A DNA stretch of 64,000 bases from assembly GCA_029948255.1 (NCBI GenBank), contig JALIZF010001938.1, positions 1,485,501 to 1,549,500 on the forward strand, written 5' to 3'. The stretch comes from Telmatactis stephensoni. Its lineage: Eukaryota; Cnidaria; Anthozoa; Actiniaria; Isophelliidae. The notes beneath the pieces are model-generated. The model saw only the letters and a program-made list of their open reading frames with translations. It had not been told where the DNA came from and searched no databases. The position numbers and the translations under genes were made by a program. Positions 1-10,705 of this stretch are shown in pieces; positions within the stretch are counted from its first letter, which is position 1, and every line of letters starts with the position of its first letter.

Positions 1-43
1 TATATTAGAATGGTAATGATTATTATTGTTTGCGGTGATTTAG

Positions 44-954
44 AAAACCCAGTATCTGATGAGGATGACTATCGTATTGAAGTACTTATTAGTTTACGAA
101 GACTAGAGAGACTGGACAAGGATGAGTATACTGACGATGAGAGACAAGAGGCCGAAGAGGTACTCACCAATCTTGTTCGACTCATTCGTTTGTGTGTTTG
201 TTTCAATCATTTTCATTCATTTTGGTGTTCTATTTATTCATTTGTTCCATTCATTGGTTTGTTTCACTATAAAGCCGTTGTTTTTTAACTATAGTAGTCA
301 CTAAATAAGCATCTTCCCCTTTTTAATGGGTCAAATAAAACCACTCCAGCTAGTTCATTTATCCTAAGCTATAGCCAGTTAACAACATAGTCAACAGGCT
401 CCCATACAAACAAGTATCCTATATGTGACTATTGTTGTGTTTCATTTAATAGATTTACGAACAAAGACGACAAGAAGAAGCAGCGGCTGTAAGTAGTATA
501 CAGTAGTTAGTGATTGTTTTTGTAATGTCATTCATCTCCCTTAGTTCTTGCACTAAAGGCCCTTGGACACACGATTCAACATAGTCCGTTGCGTGCATCA
601 CAGAGTTGCGCTAGAGTAGATTTCGTATTACTGTGAAAACGGCACCGCACGGTCACGGCACGGTCACGGCACGGTTACGGCAGAAATTAGGAATGTTTTT
701 ATAGAGATCACAGCACTGACACGGTTACGCGGTTACGGCACGGCGCGGTCCGTTTCACACTCATACGAAATCTGCTCTATATGTCTACCTCTTAACCGTT
801 TGCGCGCAGAGATGAGTTCTACTTATGCAAGTATTTGTGTGGCGTTGCATGGTGTATCCAGGCCGAATGTTCGTTTCCATCATATGATAGTCACTTTGTT
901 TTGTTCCTACAGCAAGGGGCACAAGAGATCATTCACACAGATGAAGATGACTGA
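44..954 (+). CDS. 3' end of an unrecognised gene (last three exons)
   Basis: Three exons join in one open frame: 44-159 (after a TTTAG acceptor), 453-488 and 913-954 (stop TGA at 952-954). The donors are GTACTC at 160 and GTAAGT at 489; the acceptors are TTTAATAG and TTCCTACAG. Both internal junctions are phase 0, which is the main support. The encoded C-terminus is about 64 residues, very charged: it contains VSDEDDYRIEVLISLRRLER, a glutamate/arginine-rich stretch likely to be helical (YEQRRQEEAAA), and ends IIHTDEDD. I do not recognise the family. The rest of the gene lies upstream of the window. An AATAAA at 1153-1158 could serve as polyadenylation signal, but it sits inside a MITE. Confidence 0.55.
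612..779. mobile_element. TIR MITE, TAGAGCAGATTTCG family, copy 1
   Basis: The ends are inverted: TAGAGTAGATTTCG at 612 and CGAAATCTGCTCTA at 766-779. The interior is built of CGGCACGGTCA-like subrepeats. The same ends recur at 4952-6670, 14951-15093, 34004-34128, 37016-37154 and 44311-44392. All copies end in TA, consistent with a TA target duplication. Confidence 0.8.
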
Positions 955-1073
955 ATTGCTTGATTTTACAAGAGATTTAAATGTCATCTACTGCTCGTTT
1001 ACCCCATGGAGCAGTTTTCAAAATCTGTGAATCATCTTCAGATATTTAGCTATGTGGAATAGTGTCATACATA

Positions 1074-1342
1074 CTTATTTGCACAAACTTTGACCCTTTC
1101 AAAATTATCGAACCTAGAATAGGAGACCGAAATAGCTCCTGGGTACACGAGTAATAAATGGATTTTTATGTTTTATCTACAAATTCACTACATAATCGTG
1201 CTTGGAATACCAAGAATTTGTCTCAGTCGCTGTTTGTCCACATACACGCGCCTCTTTTAAATCATCTAATCAACTCATTTCTCAATGTTCATTTCGGTAT
1301 CAGCGCTCGATGGTTTTGAACTGTCAGTGTTTGTGCAAATAG
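1074..1342. mobile_element. TIR MITE, TATTTGCACAAAC family, copy 1
   Basis: The left end reads TTATTTGCACAAACTTTGA and the right end CAGTGTTTGTGCAAATAG, inverted to each other. A sister copy follows in the same orientation 12 bases later. Confidence 0.75.
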
Positions 1343-1354
1343 GTATATATATAG

Positions 1355-1634
1355 CTATTTGCACAAACTTTGACTCTTTCAAAATCATTGAACATAGGAG
1401 CTGAGACCGAAATGGCTCCTGGGTCCACCAATAAGACATTGATTTCCATATGTTTTATTTATGAACTCGCTACATACATTCGCTACTTTCGTGTTTTGAA
1501 TACCAAAAATATGACTGTCTAAGTCGCTGTTTGAGACGTCCTCGTCCACGCGCTTCTTTAAAATCAACATATTTCCTAGTTTTCCTTTCACTCTCAGCTT
1601 CTATGCTTTGAAGGGTCAATGTTCGTGCAAATAG
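1355..1634. mobile_element. TIR MITE, TATTTGCACAAAC family, copy 2
   Basis: It has the same ends as the copy at 1074-1342 and about 280 bases of related interior, including the shared GAGACCGAAATGGCTCCTGG stretch. The pair is head-to-tail, so it arose by tandem duplication or adjacent insertion. Confidence 0.75.
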
Positions 1635-3197
1635 CTTTATACGATGGATAAACCGTTACGGCATGCTGTCAATACCAGTTTCACAATGCTTTGTACAAAG
1701 CACGCATCATATACTGTATTATCAACAAATTTGTAAATAATGCATTAAAGCAGGTTTCTTATCATTCCTATCATGTTTCTTGTCTGTAAATCCGGGTTTT
1801 TTTTGTATTTATATCTTGATGTGGATGCATAGAAAACAAAAATATAATGAAGGAGAATATATATATTAAAAGGAAAAATCTCGTTACGTTGATCGCCACC
1901 ATAAATACAGTGATTGCGCCGAACCAGTGATAGAAAATGTTACCAGTTGACAGAGTTGATGAAGAATTCATCTTTGCATAACATCGTATAAGACCTGTAC
2001 AGTTTTGCACGCTGTCTCCACCTTTGCAATGTTACGAGCAATATGGAATATGTAGATATTGGGTTAAACCAGCAATGTGTAAGTATCGGTCCTAACCTTA
2101 CAACTGTTGCGAGCAATTAAAGTAGTTATGCACAGCAAAGCGAAATTGTCATTTTGATATCTCGTTGAGTAAAATTCATCTTCATACATTCTGCGAATAA
2201 CACACAAGAAACCCAGAAAAAGGTTACACCGTATGTATAGGCCTTTATCTTTAAAACCGTTTTATCCATTCCACACGGACCCGCCCATCCTCCCTCCCTA
2301 TGAAGTGGCAGAGAGGGTATGGACATACAATTAATTGAAAGGTAGCCATTGCACTAAGAGAAAAAAGTTTCATTGCCAGAGGAGAAACGGTTCGTATCCG
2401 AGCGCGAGAAAATCAAATTCAATTGTTTGAGATCTTTGCGCGTGCGAGCACATCGCGCATGGTCTCTCTCTTTTAGTTTTATGATCTCTTGTTGAAAGAG
2501 ATTCAGTTTTTATAAGTCACAAACTTCGCAGCTGCTCCTGTACTCTGATATTTAGCTCGACGAGCCCAAATATCATCCCATTTGAACAGAGAACTGACAT
2601 GCATAGGGCAATTAAATAAACAAATGAAACTCCAGTGAGATATACAAGACGATCATACAAGAACATCAACACACAAAACTACAAAGTTATTTTGTTTTTA
2701 CGTTTTATTTTGTTCGTCCACACGTCATTCACATGTCATGAAAACTTGTCTTCGTTAACCTAAGCATGAAACAGGGAGAATTGATTAGATTCCAATCAAT
2801 TAATAGTCAAATAATGCAACAGATTTTAGGTAAACAAGGACTTCTTTCCTATAAACCATGGTTGTCTACGTCATGGGATATCGTGCTCTTTGATTGTTCA
2901 AAGTTATAGACTATACTATCCTAAAGGCTCGAAATATCTGGAAGTGTAATCATGAAACCATATTTCAGGACTTGTTCGAGAAAATAGGAGGGGGCTGGAG
3001 ATTTTAAATTGAGTGATAAAAAATATGTGAACCTTTCTAGCGATGGGAAATAGAATTCCTGACCTTCCCTTAGAATTTGACCAATAATACCAAAATAATT
3101 CCGTTTTTTACTGCCCATTTTTTCATCATGATCCTCCCTTTTCACGGGCTCAAACGTTAATTAAGATCCTCCCCAATTTTCTACCCCCTCCCCTGCT

Positions 3198-3416
3198 AAT
3201 AGTCCCCTTCACAGTTCCCTGCGCCATCTTGAAAGGTAGTCGTGCCTTTGCATCGAAGCGAGACGAACGGTGAGCGTGCAACGATAGATACCTTTTTAAC
3301 ATCTAGAACAATTATTCACAGGTCTCTATCATTGCAAGCTCACCGTTCGTCTCGCTTCGATGTAAAGGCAAGGATACCTTTCAAGATGGCGCAGAGAACT
3401 GTGAAGGGGACTATTT
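3198..3416. mobile_element. Fold-back MITE overlapping the 3' coding end of MMP copy A
   Basis: The arms of about 90 bases are nearly perfect inverted repeats: AATAGTCCCCTTCACAGTT at 3198 and AACTGTGAAGGGGACTATT ending at 3416, with matching interior (GCGCCATCTTGAAAGG / CCTTTCAAGATGGCGC). The loop is about 30 bases. The element supplies the last residues and stop codon of the metalloproteinase on the minus strand. Copy B of that gene lacks it. Confidence 0.85.
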
Positions 3417-6400
3417 CTGACAAGTCCTTTACCATAGATTTTTCTGATTCCTGCGATGTCATCAGGTGTCAGATCTGCGGTATTAGTACAGCACGTCGGC
3501 TTCATTACTGCATCTGCGACTTCGGAGTGTTTAAGTCCAAGTGCATGGCCAATCTCGTGCGTAGCGACTTGTGGTAAGCCTACTTTAAATGGACTGTAGT
3601 TTTCATACGCTGACCACCATTCGTTCTCTTCAAAATGGATGCGACCACTCTGGGGTGAGAACGCATGCGCAAGTTCGCCCCACGGCACACCATCAAAGTT
3701 GTATCTACACTTCTTCTCGACTCCTTTGACACCATAGTGCTCCTTGTAACCAAAACTGTATAGAACAATCAGTGACGGACGTTCAAACAAAAGAGACAGA
3801 AGTTTTAATGGTATCTCATTCATAAAGATGTGGGAAGTTTAATATTTTCAAAAGAACGCATCTCTAAATGGAGGTGTGGTTAAAAATTACTAAAATGTTC
3901 AACAATTTGCTTGTAACCAAAGCTCTTCTTTGTAGTTGTAAGAAAATCAATAATATATGAAGTGTATTCATGGTCTATCTGGCCGACAACGTACCCTTTA
4001 AACTTTATAGGTCTAACCATACATATGTGGATAAATATAGGCACCTCTTAGAAATATATAATCTTTCTCTCACTTCGAGAAAAACGGCTCTGAAGATCCC
4101 CTGATTTTGCCCACTAAATTTTCCATATTTTGACAGCAATAGAAACCACTTTGAGTCCTAGGCCTGATTTTGGTCAGTAACTGAGATATAATTGTTTGTT
4201 TCAAGACCAACCCTAAAATTATGTGCATTTTTCGCGTTATAGAACATTAAAACACCGGTAAATATCGGCTTTTTCTCTTTGAAAAACAAAAACAAAAACA
4301 AAAGAAAAAAATATCCTTAAAAACCGACTGGAAGCAACGAGCCTTCAGTATTTCGAAACAGCAACAGTTTCCTTGACAACGCCAAATTTGGAATCCGAAT
4401 CAATTATATTTTTAGACACCTTTCCTTAAAAAAAAAAAAGAACTAAAATAAGGGCAGAGTTTAGTCCTCTAGGGATTAAATGGATGGATCATATTGTCAA
4501 TTAAGAATAGATACTTGGTTATAAAGGCTAACCTAAGTTTGAAGTCAGCTCTTCTGGGGTCCAAAGTTCTGGTAAACTTTAGTCTTGGTGCTGCTGCAGC
4601 CCATCGGTCAAAAGCCTCTTTAAATATTTGTATAAATTGATACTCGTATAAATCTTTACCAAACTGAATGTAGTACGTTAGGTCAGTTCTCCACCATTTA
4701 TTCCCCCACAGGACGTACCTACGTACACGAGTGGGAAAGTCCTCTATATCAGGATTTCCACAACGTGGCTTGGCCATTTCCCTGACAGTTCGATCGTCAA
4801 GTTTTCCAGTTACTGGGAGATGCATAAACGTTTGGTACATTTTAAGGGCTTTAGTGACGTCATGATTGCCTGAGCGAGCTCGGTTTGACAAGTAACCATA
4901 TTTGTGTAAGAAGTTCTGAAGAAAAATAATAACAATAAGTTGATGGAAGATTAGAGCAGATTTCGTCACAGGAGGCCCAAGCTCTCTATGAGAGGCGAAT
5001 ATTACAAAGCTTTGTATGGGAGTTTAGGTTCCGCTTTATTACTCCGTAAATAATAAAGCAAATACACTCTAACGGTTATACAGTGCTTCTTGTGTTATTG
5101 GTATTCTCTGGTAGCGATTTTAGGCCATTTCGTCAATTTTTTGCTGAGTTCTCTTTCCATAAGTAGTGGAAAGAGAACTCAGCAAAAAATTGACGAAATG
5201 GCCTAAAATCGCTACCAGAGAATACCAATAACACAAGAAGCACTGTATAACCGTTAGAGTGTATTTGCTTTATTATTTACGGAGTAATAAAGCGGAACCT
5301 AAACTCCCATACAAAGCTTTGTAATATTCGCCTCTCATAGAGAGCTTGGGCCTCCTGTGATTTCGTATGAGTGTGTCACGGCTACGGCAAGTCAGTGCCG
5401 TGACCGTGCCGTGCCGTGACCGTAATATTTTCTTTCATTTGATTGGTTGATTTTCATTTTCTAACAATCTGATTGGTTCAACACGGACTTGTCTTGTCGT
5501 AAGTTTGCCGTAACTTGCTGTGTCCGTGCCGTGCCGCGCCGTGTCCGTAATAAGGAGTTTTGATTGGACAAAAACGAATTTCTCGCATTCTGATTGGTCA
5601 AAATTGTTTTAGCAAGAAGCCTCCGTGCCGTAAGCTAAGCTTGCCGTGACTGCTGGACTCAAAAACTTCTATTTTCTTCGCTAGAAGCCAACGAATTTGT
5701 ATCTTCTTTGCTCTAAATGGCTTGTATGTTTAAGAAAAATTCAAGAAATGAGGACAGCTCTTTCAAAAAGTTAAAAAACGACACCAAATCCTTTCAATCT
5801 TTCGGTCGAGATGAAAATTATGGCGAGGTTGACGTACATGGGAACCGTTGGCAGTTGATTTTTCTGGTTTGTACTTATTATATTGAACCATTTGAAAGTG
5901 TAAAAATTGTTCTGTATCTACACATTAAATTCTTTGTTTCATGTTATGTGTGATGTGTATTTTATTTTGTTTCGGAACAGGAATGTTTTCGATAGATTCG
6001 CCGACTTTGCAAACACTGCAAATACGCCATTTTCAGCAAGAGATGTAAACACGAGACTCTTTTGGAATAATCTCCACGACAATCCCTGGAAATAATTGCT
6101 ATAACTTCATACTGACTTAATGTAGGTAATTTTTTCTGACTATTAAGTTTTACTTGCTCAGATTATGTTTGGCCTAAGGACGGACCATTAGAAAAGTGAT
6201 GAGGGGGGTGGGGAGTTTGGGATTGGCATAATTTTTTTTTTGGCCACCAAAAGTGGATATGAATTTTTTTTCACTTTGGCAGGAATATTTTTTTAAAGAA
6301 AATGTCCCGGCAGATATTTTTTTTTTTCAAAATTTTTATTGGAAATAAATTTTTTTTGCTTTTTCCCCACCCCCCCAATCACTTTTCTAATGGTCCTGTC

Positions 6401-7290
6401 AACTCAGGTTTCGTAAATTGTGTGCCATAGTTGTCTTATCACTTCAGAACTTTCTTGTTTATATTTAAAATTTCTACAATACTTTTTGGACTTGAATGAC
6501 TTTACAAACCAAATTGTGAAGGAAAACAACTTCTTTTTCTGTTTCTAATTTACTGCCAAGAACGTTGCCATGGCGAGGAAGTCACCAGGCGAGGTTCGGT
6601 GCCGTGACTATGCCGTGTCGTGTCCGTGCCGTGTGCCGTGCCGTGTCACACTCATACGAAATCTGCTCTAATTAACGTTGACTTGAATATAATATGCGTA
6701 ACATCGTAATTTATCCTTGACACCGATAGTTATAGTCTACAACAGATCTAAAATATGAAGCTATGGGTATATAAGGGTATTTATAAACGTACCACCCCCC
6801 CCGTATACTATCCTGTAGGGTTGAGCTACAGATCGCTCGCTTGGGATTAAGCGCATTCACCAATTTTGCCATATTTACCTTGCAACATATTTTATATTTA
6901 AGGGTATAAGTAGGCAGCTACTGACTCATCTGATTTTCAGCCGGTCGATCTAGATAAGCGGTGAAAGATGCGCCAGAAACAAGTGATAATCTACTTGTTT
7001 CTTGGCACTATGGTGGACGCTTTCTTAACCGGAAGTAGTAGAACCCAGCGCAATTGAAATGCTAGAGAAATGGTTGCATGAGAAACAAGATATATGATTG
7101 CTCAACACAAACTGATTTATCATACCAGATAGATAGCATAATTACATTAAACTGAGCTTTGTACACTTTATTCAAAGTGTTACAAATTAGAAGTATAATT
7201 ACCTACCACGGCCGTTTCACCTTGAGTCAGTTTACCACAGAGAGCACCCTGGAACACTGCCACAAACACTAGACACAATAACGAAGACAT
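3329..7290 (-). CDS. Matrix metalloproteinase, matrilysin-like, copy A
   Basis: A secreted zinc endopeptidase (metzincin, M10A) acting on extracellular matrix or pericellular proteins. Exons on the minus strand are 7207-7290, 4533-4915 and 3329-3755; phases (0, then 2) agree and give 297 aa. Residues 1-18 are a signal peptide. A peptidoglycan-binding-like propeptide starts around FLHKYGYL. The cysteine switch PRCGNPD has Cys80, and RVRR at 91-94 is a furin-type activation site. The catalytic domain carries HEIGHALGLKH (His222, 226, 232) and the Met-turn VMKP (Met240). There is no hemopexin domain, so it resembles MMP7/MMP26 in layout. The histidine-glycine-aspartate expected before FDG is replaced by YGVKG. 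The C-terminus after IRKIYG differs from copy B and comes from an inserted MITE. Intron 1 holds nested transposons. Confidence 0.88.
4967..5359. mobile_element. 393-bp near-perfect fold-back element with target duplication
   Basis: The two arms of about 190 bases mirror each other almost base for base around position 5163, with ends CACAGGAGGCCC and GGGCCTCCTGTG. It is flanked by a direct repeat ATTTCGT at 4960-4966 and 5360-5366. The duplicated bases belong to the terminal repeat of the surrounding MITE, so this element jumped into that one. Confidence 0.88.
5717..6070 (+). CDS. Possible two-exon small protein inside a transposon
   Basis: An ATG at 5717 opens 50 codons (starts MACMFKKNSRNEDSS, ends RWQLIFL) to a GTTTGT donor at 5867. 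An acceptor CGATAG at 5990-5995 leads in phase 0 to 24 codons ending in TAA at 6068-6070. The second exon reads CKHCKYAIFSKRCKH, a CxxC...CxH pattern that could bind zinc. The whole lies inside the long TIR element at 4952-6670, so it may be a remnant of an element-encoded protein. The better-looking acceptor GGAACAG at 5980 would give a stop after four codons. No family is recognised. Confidence 0.25.
6182..6396. mobile_element. TIR MITE, GGACCATTAG family
   Basis: The ends GGACCATTAGAAAAGTGATG and AATCACTTTTCTAATGGTCC are inverted; G/C runs and T-rich tracts follow inside. It is nested within the 4952-6670 element. Confidence 0.75.
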
Positions 7291-7432
7291 TGTGCTGCTA
7301 ATATCAAATGATTTGTAGTCTCGCTGTATATACTATAGTTGGTATTGAATCAGCTTAAAAGAACTACTGACCAGTGTTTACTCAATATGGTATCCCTGTG
7401 TATTCACGCGACCAGCTGAGACACATCAGCTG
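7291..7432 (-). promoter_or_regulatory. Promoter region of MMP copy A
   Basis: About 145 bases upstream of the start codon are nearly identical to the region 14608-14752 upstream of copy B, including a TATA-like GTATATACAG on the minus strand (7325-7334) and a CAGCTG-type E-box near 7412 and 7430. The TATA box lies about 40 bases before the ATG, implying a very short 5' leader. The sequence similarity stops soon after 7432, so this block marks the upstream limit of the duplicated unit. Confidence 0.6.
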
Positions 7433-7611
7433 TGAAACAAACAACAACCATTCAAAATGACGAACTGAATCAGAAGCAGCCATTGTGATCCAATAAATAT
7501 TTCATTTTACAAAAGGTTATTTTAAAATAGTTTAGTTCTAAAACATTCTTTGAGCTCTGTACCCCTTTTAAGGTGATGTTACACGGTTTGATTGGCAACG
7601 ACGATTTTCCG

Positions 7612-8394
7612 CGCGGCGCAACACTTGGTCAGGTTGATAATATTTTCAAGTTTATATCAAATATTTGCAACTTGTTCACTAAGCGAAAATACTGCTAAAA
7701 ATAGTTGCAAAACATCTCCTGAACAGGCAACATTTACAGGAATTTCAAAAGCATTTCAAAAAAAGCTGTCGGAACAAAAAAAAAAAAAAAACAGTAGCTC
7801 AGTCCGAACAAAAAATAATGAAAAAATAAATAAAGCCAATTTTGTTCGTTTTTTCAAAGCGCACGGCAAACCATTCAAGAGTATTAAAGTACTCAAAAAT
7901 CGAGCCTGCAGCAAATCGAATGAGAACGAAACTGCATGTAGTCGTGAATCTGAAAATCGCGTCTCACTTTGAAACTTACTTTTATTTGCTTCAGCCTCGT
8001 GTTGAGTATCCGCGGCGCAACACTTGGTCAGGTTGATAATATTTTCAAGTTTATATCAAATATTTGCAACTTGTTCACTAAGCGAAAATACTGCTAAAAA
8101 TAGTTGCAAAACATCTCCTGAACAGGTAACATTTACAGGAATTTTAAAAGCATTTCAAAAAGAGTTGTCGGAACAAAAAAAAAACAGTAGCTCAGTCCGC
8201 GAACAAAAAATAATAAGAAAATATAAATAAAGCCAATTTTGCCGATCATTTTTCAAAGCGCACGACAAACCATTCAAGAGTATTAACTGAGTACACAAAA
8301 ATCGAGCCAGCGAATGAGAATGAAACAGTATGAATGAAAATGGTCTAGCTTGCAAACTTATACTTTTGCTTCAGCTAGCCTCGTGTTGAGTATC
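7612..8394. repeat. Tandem duplication, two units of about 390 bp
   Basis: Both units (7612-8010 and 8011-8394) begin CGCGGCGCAACACTTGGTCA and end CCTCGTGTTGAGTATC. They differ by small indels and in A-run length. The flank at 7572-7606 (GGTGATGTTACACGG) looks like the start of the parent repeat. Confidence 0.85.
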
Positions 8395-8624
8395 GGAGGA
8401 ACAAAAGTAGACAAAGTATTATCAAACTACGGGGAAATTTGCTTTATTTTACTGAAATTATAAATGCATGAGAGCCATCTGAACATTATTTTGGAGGAAC
8501 TTTAAGGGACATCGGTCGAACTCATGAATCCCATCGGGAAAATTTGGTTTGGAGCATTTCAATGACACCGCAGAAAAAGTAAATGAAATCGAAAATTTTG
8601 TTTCAGTCCCCATCTTTCAAAACG

Positions 8625-8785
8625 CTAGAGCGATAGCACTAAAACCGTGAAACAAGTACTATTTAGTTAAACTAAATAGTACAAATAGTACTAATGAAAC
8701 AATAGAAAACAAAGGGTTTTGCTACTATTTGTCTCTATCAGTTTAGTTACTAAGTTATTTCACGGTTTAAGTGTTATCGCTCTAG
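8625..8785. mobile_element. TIR MITE, CTAGAGYGATWWCA...GTGAAA family
   Basis: The left end is CTAGAGCGATAGCACTAAAA and the right end TAAGTGTTATCGCTCTAG. The interior has the TAGTTTAGT and CTATTTGTCTCTA motifs seen again in the nested set at 40046-40472. Confidence 0.75.
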
Positions 8786-9717
8786 TATCAAAATGGTAAT
8801 AGTTTTCTACTCTTGCTGGTTTTGTTATGTCTTGAACGCCTTTTTACAGTTTCTTTTTTTGGTCCGGTAGTCAACATTTAACACTTATTTACTTATTTAC
8901 AGTACAAAGCTAATAGAAGCCCAAACAATCCAGCACTTCTAAAAACTGTTAGTTTATAATATGACGCGGATTGCAGTTTTAATTTCTTCTAAGGTATATT
9001 GCCCTGTAACTTCAACTGAATCCAACTTAAATAAGACGGCGTTTGCATTGAAAGATTTTGTTTAATTAACAATTTCTTTTATTTTGATCCTTTAATGACA
9101 GGACTTCTTGCCATAATACAGTTATTTTAGGAACCTGAAAACAAAAGAAAGTAATACGATTAGAAAATTACCGTCTAGTTAGACAATTAGAGCGCAGGTC
9201 GATGCAAGTTTTTACCACGTACAGTTGGTGATTGTGCGAGTATTAAGAGGAGATTTTTTTCAATGACGAGCAATAATGGCGAAAAGCGCCAAAAACTAGA
9301 CTTTCGTTCTGGATTAACACTCAAATCCTTTTTCTACCGGTTAAAAACTGATGTACCAAGATGAAATACCTGTTTGAAACAAATTTTTGAACTGTACAAA
9401 GACTTTTTCTTGAAGTTAATTGTGTTAGGATTAAGCTTTTTCAAGCTGAATATAAAGATTACGTATAGACTGGAAGCAGTGAGGTGAAACGCATACCAAA
9501 TTCGGCCATTTGGGCAAGATAAATAGCAAATGAGCAAATGAAGGCCTAAACCTCATTTTTGATCCAAATTTTCGCTTTGGATTAACACTTTGATTCAACT
9601 TTCGGCCAAAACTACTAACTTTCTGACAGAAATGATTTTAGTTTTGTACAACAGCTATTCTTCAACTCAGGAGTTTTTGTCGTTAACCGCTCGAACTTGA
9701 AAAAAATCCCCTCTTAA

Positions 9718-9847
9718 TTGCAATCATTCCCAGGAGAGTGAATTGTATATAATACATGGCAGCCATGTTGATAGTTTTCTTTTGTCAAGACAACCAACAT
9801 GGCTGCGATGTTCTTTGTTCAATCCACTCTCCGGAGCATGATTGCAA
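9718..9847. mobile_element. Short TIR MITE with ATTCACTCTCC ends
   Basis: The inverted ends are TTGCAATCATTCCCAGGAGA and CTCCGGAGCATGATTGCAA. The inner part contains inverted CATGGCAGCCATGTTG / CAACATGGCTGCGATG. Confidence 0.75.
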
Positions 9848-9864
9848 TAAACCCTTACATATGG

Positions 9865-10551
9865 CTCAAGTATATTAAGGCTTGGGTTTTGATCGATTTG
9901 TATGAATTTTAGGTTTTATGAATCTCACGACTTATCCAATGTGGAAATCTCCATATTTTGGTCATTTTCATTTAGTATCCATTGACTGAAATTTTTTCCA
10001 TGAGTGTTGACTTTTGTTGGAGTGTCACGTGACTTGCTGGACCATGTTTTTCAGTGAAAAATTTCAATTAGAAATGGGGTACACAACAAACATTTCAATA
10101 TTTATGAATTGCATGTTTTCTTGTTTCTTTCGGCAAGGTCTTTCCAAATCAGCCTTTTCCATTTGGAAAAATAGCTCACATAAAGAGTTATTTAAGAAAA
10201 TAGGTCACGTGACCAAATTTGCATATATGTTTTTCTCAAATATCTCATTTCTCAACATCGATAGACCACGTGCAAAGGCTAATTCATATATGTGCACTTA
10301 ATAGCTTTAGAACGATGTAGATTTCAGCATCATTTAATGAGGCTTTGTACTCCCCATTTTCAAAAAACCGTTTCTGCTGCCTTAAAGTCACGTGACCAAG
10401 AAAATGCAAAATACTTGGTCTCAATCTGTCACATTTTTTGATCTACAGCTCCCATAAAAATATTGATGCAATATCTCTAAAAGCAAGAGAATTATTTAAG
10501 AAACAAAATTCTGGCTAATTGGCAGAAAACCCAAGCCTTAATATACTTGAG
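9865..10551. mobile_element. DNA element, CTCRAGTATATTAAGG family, copy 1
   Basis: The ends CTCAAGTATATTAAGGCTTG and CAAGCCTTAATATACTTGAG are inverted. The interior carries several GTCACGTGAC palindromes. A longer-armed relative sits at 12942-13639. Confidence 0.8.
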
Positions 10552-10566
10552 GGCATTATGGCGTTC

Positions 10567-10705
10567 TGACCCCCTCTCTATACCAGGATCCTTTTCAAGA
10601 GCCTTTCATATTCAAATATTTAATTCCTTCAAGAATACAGTCACAATAGTTTTAATTAGTGAACGAAAGCTACTCGAAAAGGATTCTGGTATAGAGAAGG
10701 GGTCA
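10567..10705. mobile_element. Short fold-back element
   Basis: TGACCCCCTCTCTATACCAG at 10567 is matched by CTGGTATAGAGAAGGGGTCA ending at 10705. Confidence 0.75.

Larger units (their letters stand above)
955..3197. other. Intergenic, repeat-bearing; no gene seen
   Basis: This lies between the unrecognised 3' gene end and the first metalloproteinase. It holds the paired MITEs at 1074-1634. The rest (1640-3197) shows only short open frames without splice sites or family resemblance, and nothing I can name. Confidence 0.5.
4952..6670. mobile_element. Long member of the TAGAGCAGATTTCG TIR family, interrupted by two other elements
   Basis: The left end TAGAGCAGATTTCGT is at 4952 and the right end CGAAATCTGCTCTA finishes at 6670. 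Subterminal arrays of CCGTGCCGTGACCGTG occur at both sides (5365-5420, 5510-5650, 6596-6650). Without the inserts at 4967-5359 and 6182-6396 it would be about 1.1 kb, much longer than its 80-170 base relatives, and it may be closer to an autonomous parent. It lies in intron 1 of MMP copy A. Confidence 0.7.

Noticed and set aside
1771..2326. Two minus-strand frames with hydrophobic segments
   Set aside because: No splice sites in phase, no family resemblance, and AT-rich composition explains the hydrophobic residues.
9065..9136. Minus-strand 22-codon exon-like stretch with a good acceptor
   Set aside because: Nothing joins it in phase, and the neighbouring genes already have complete ends.
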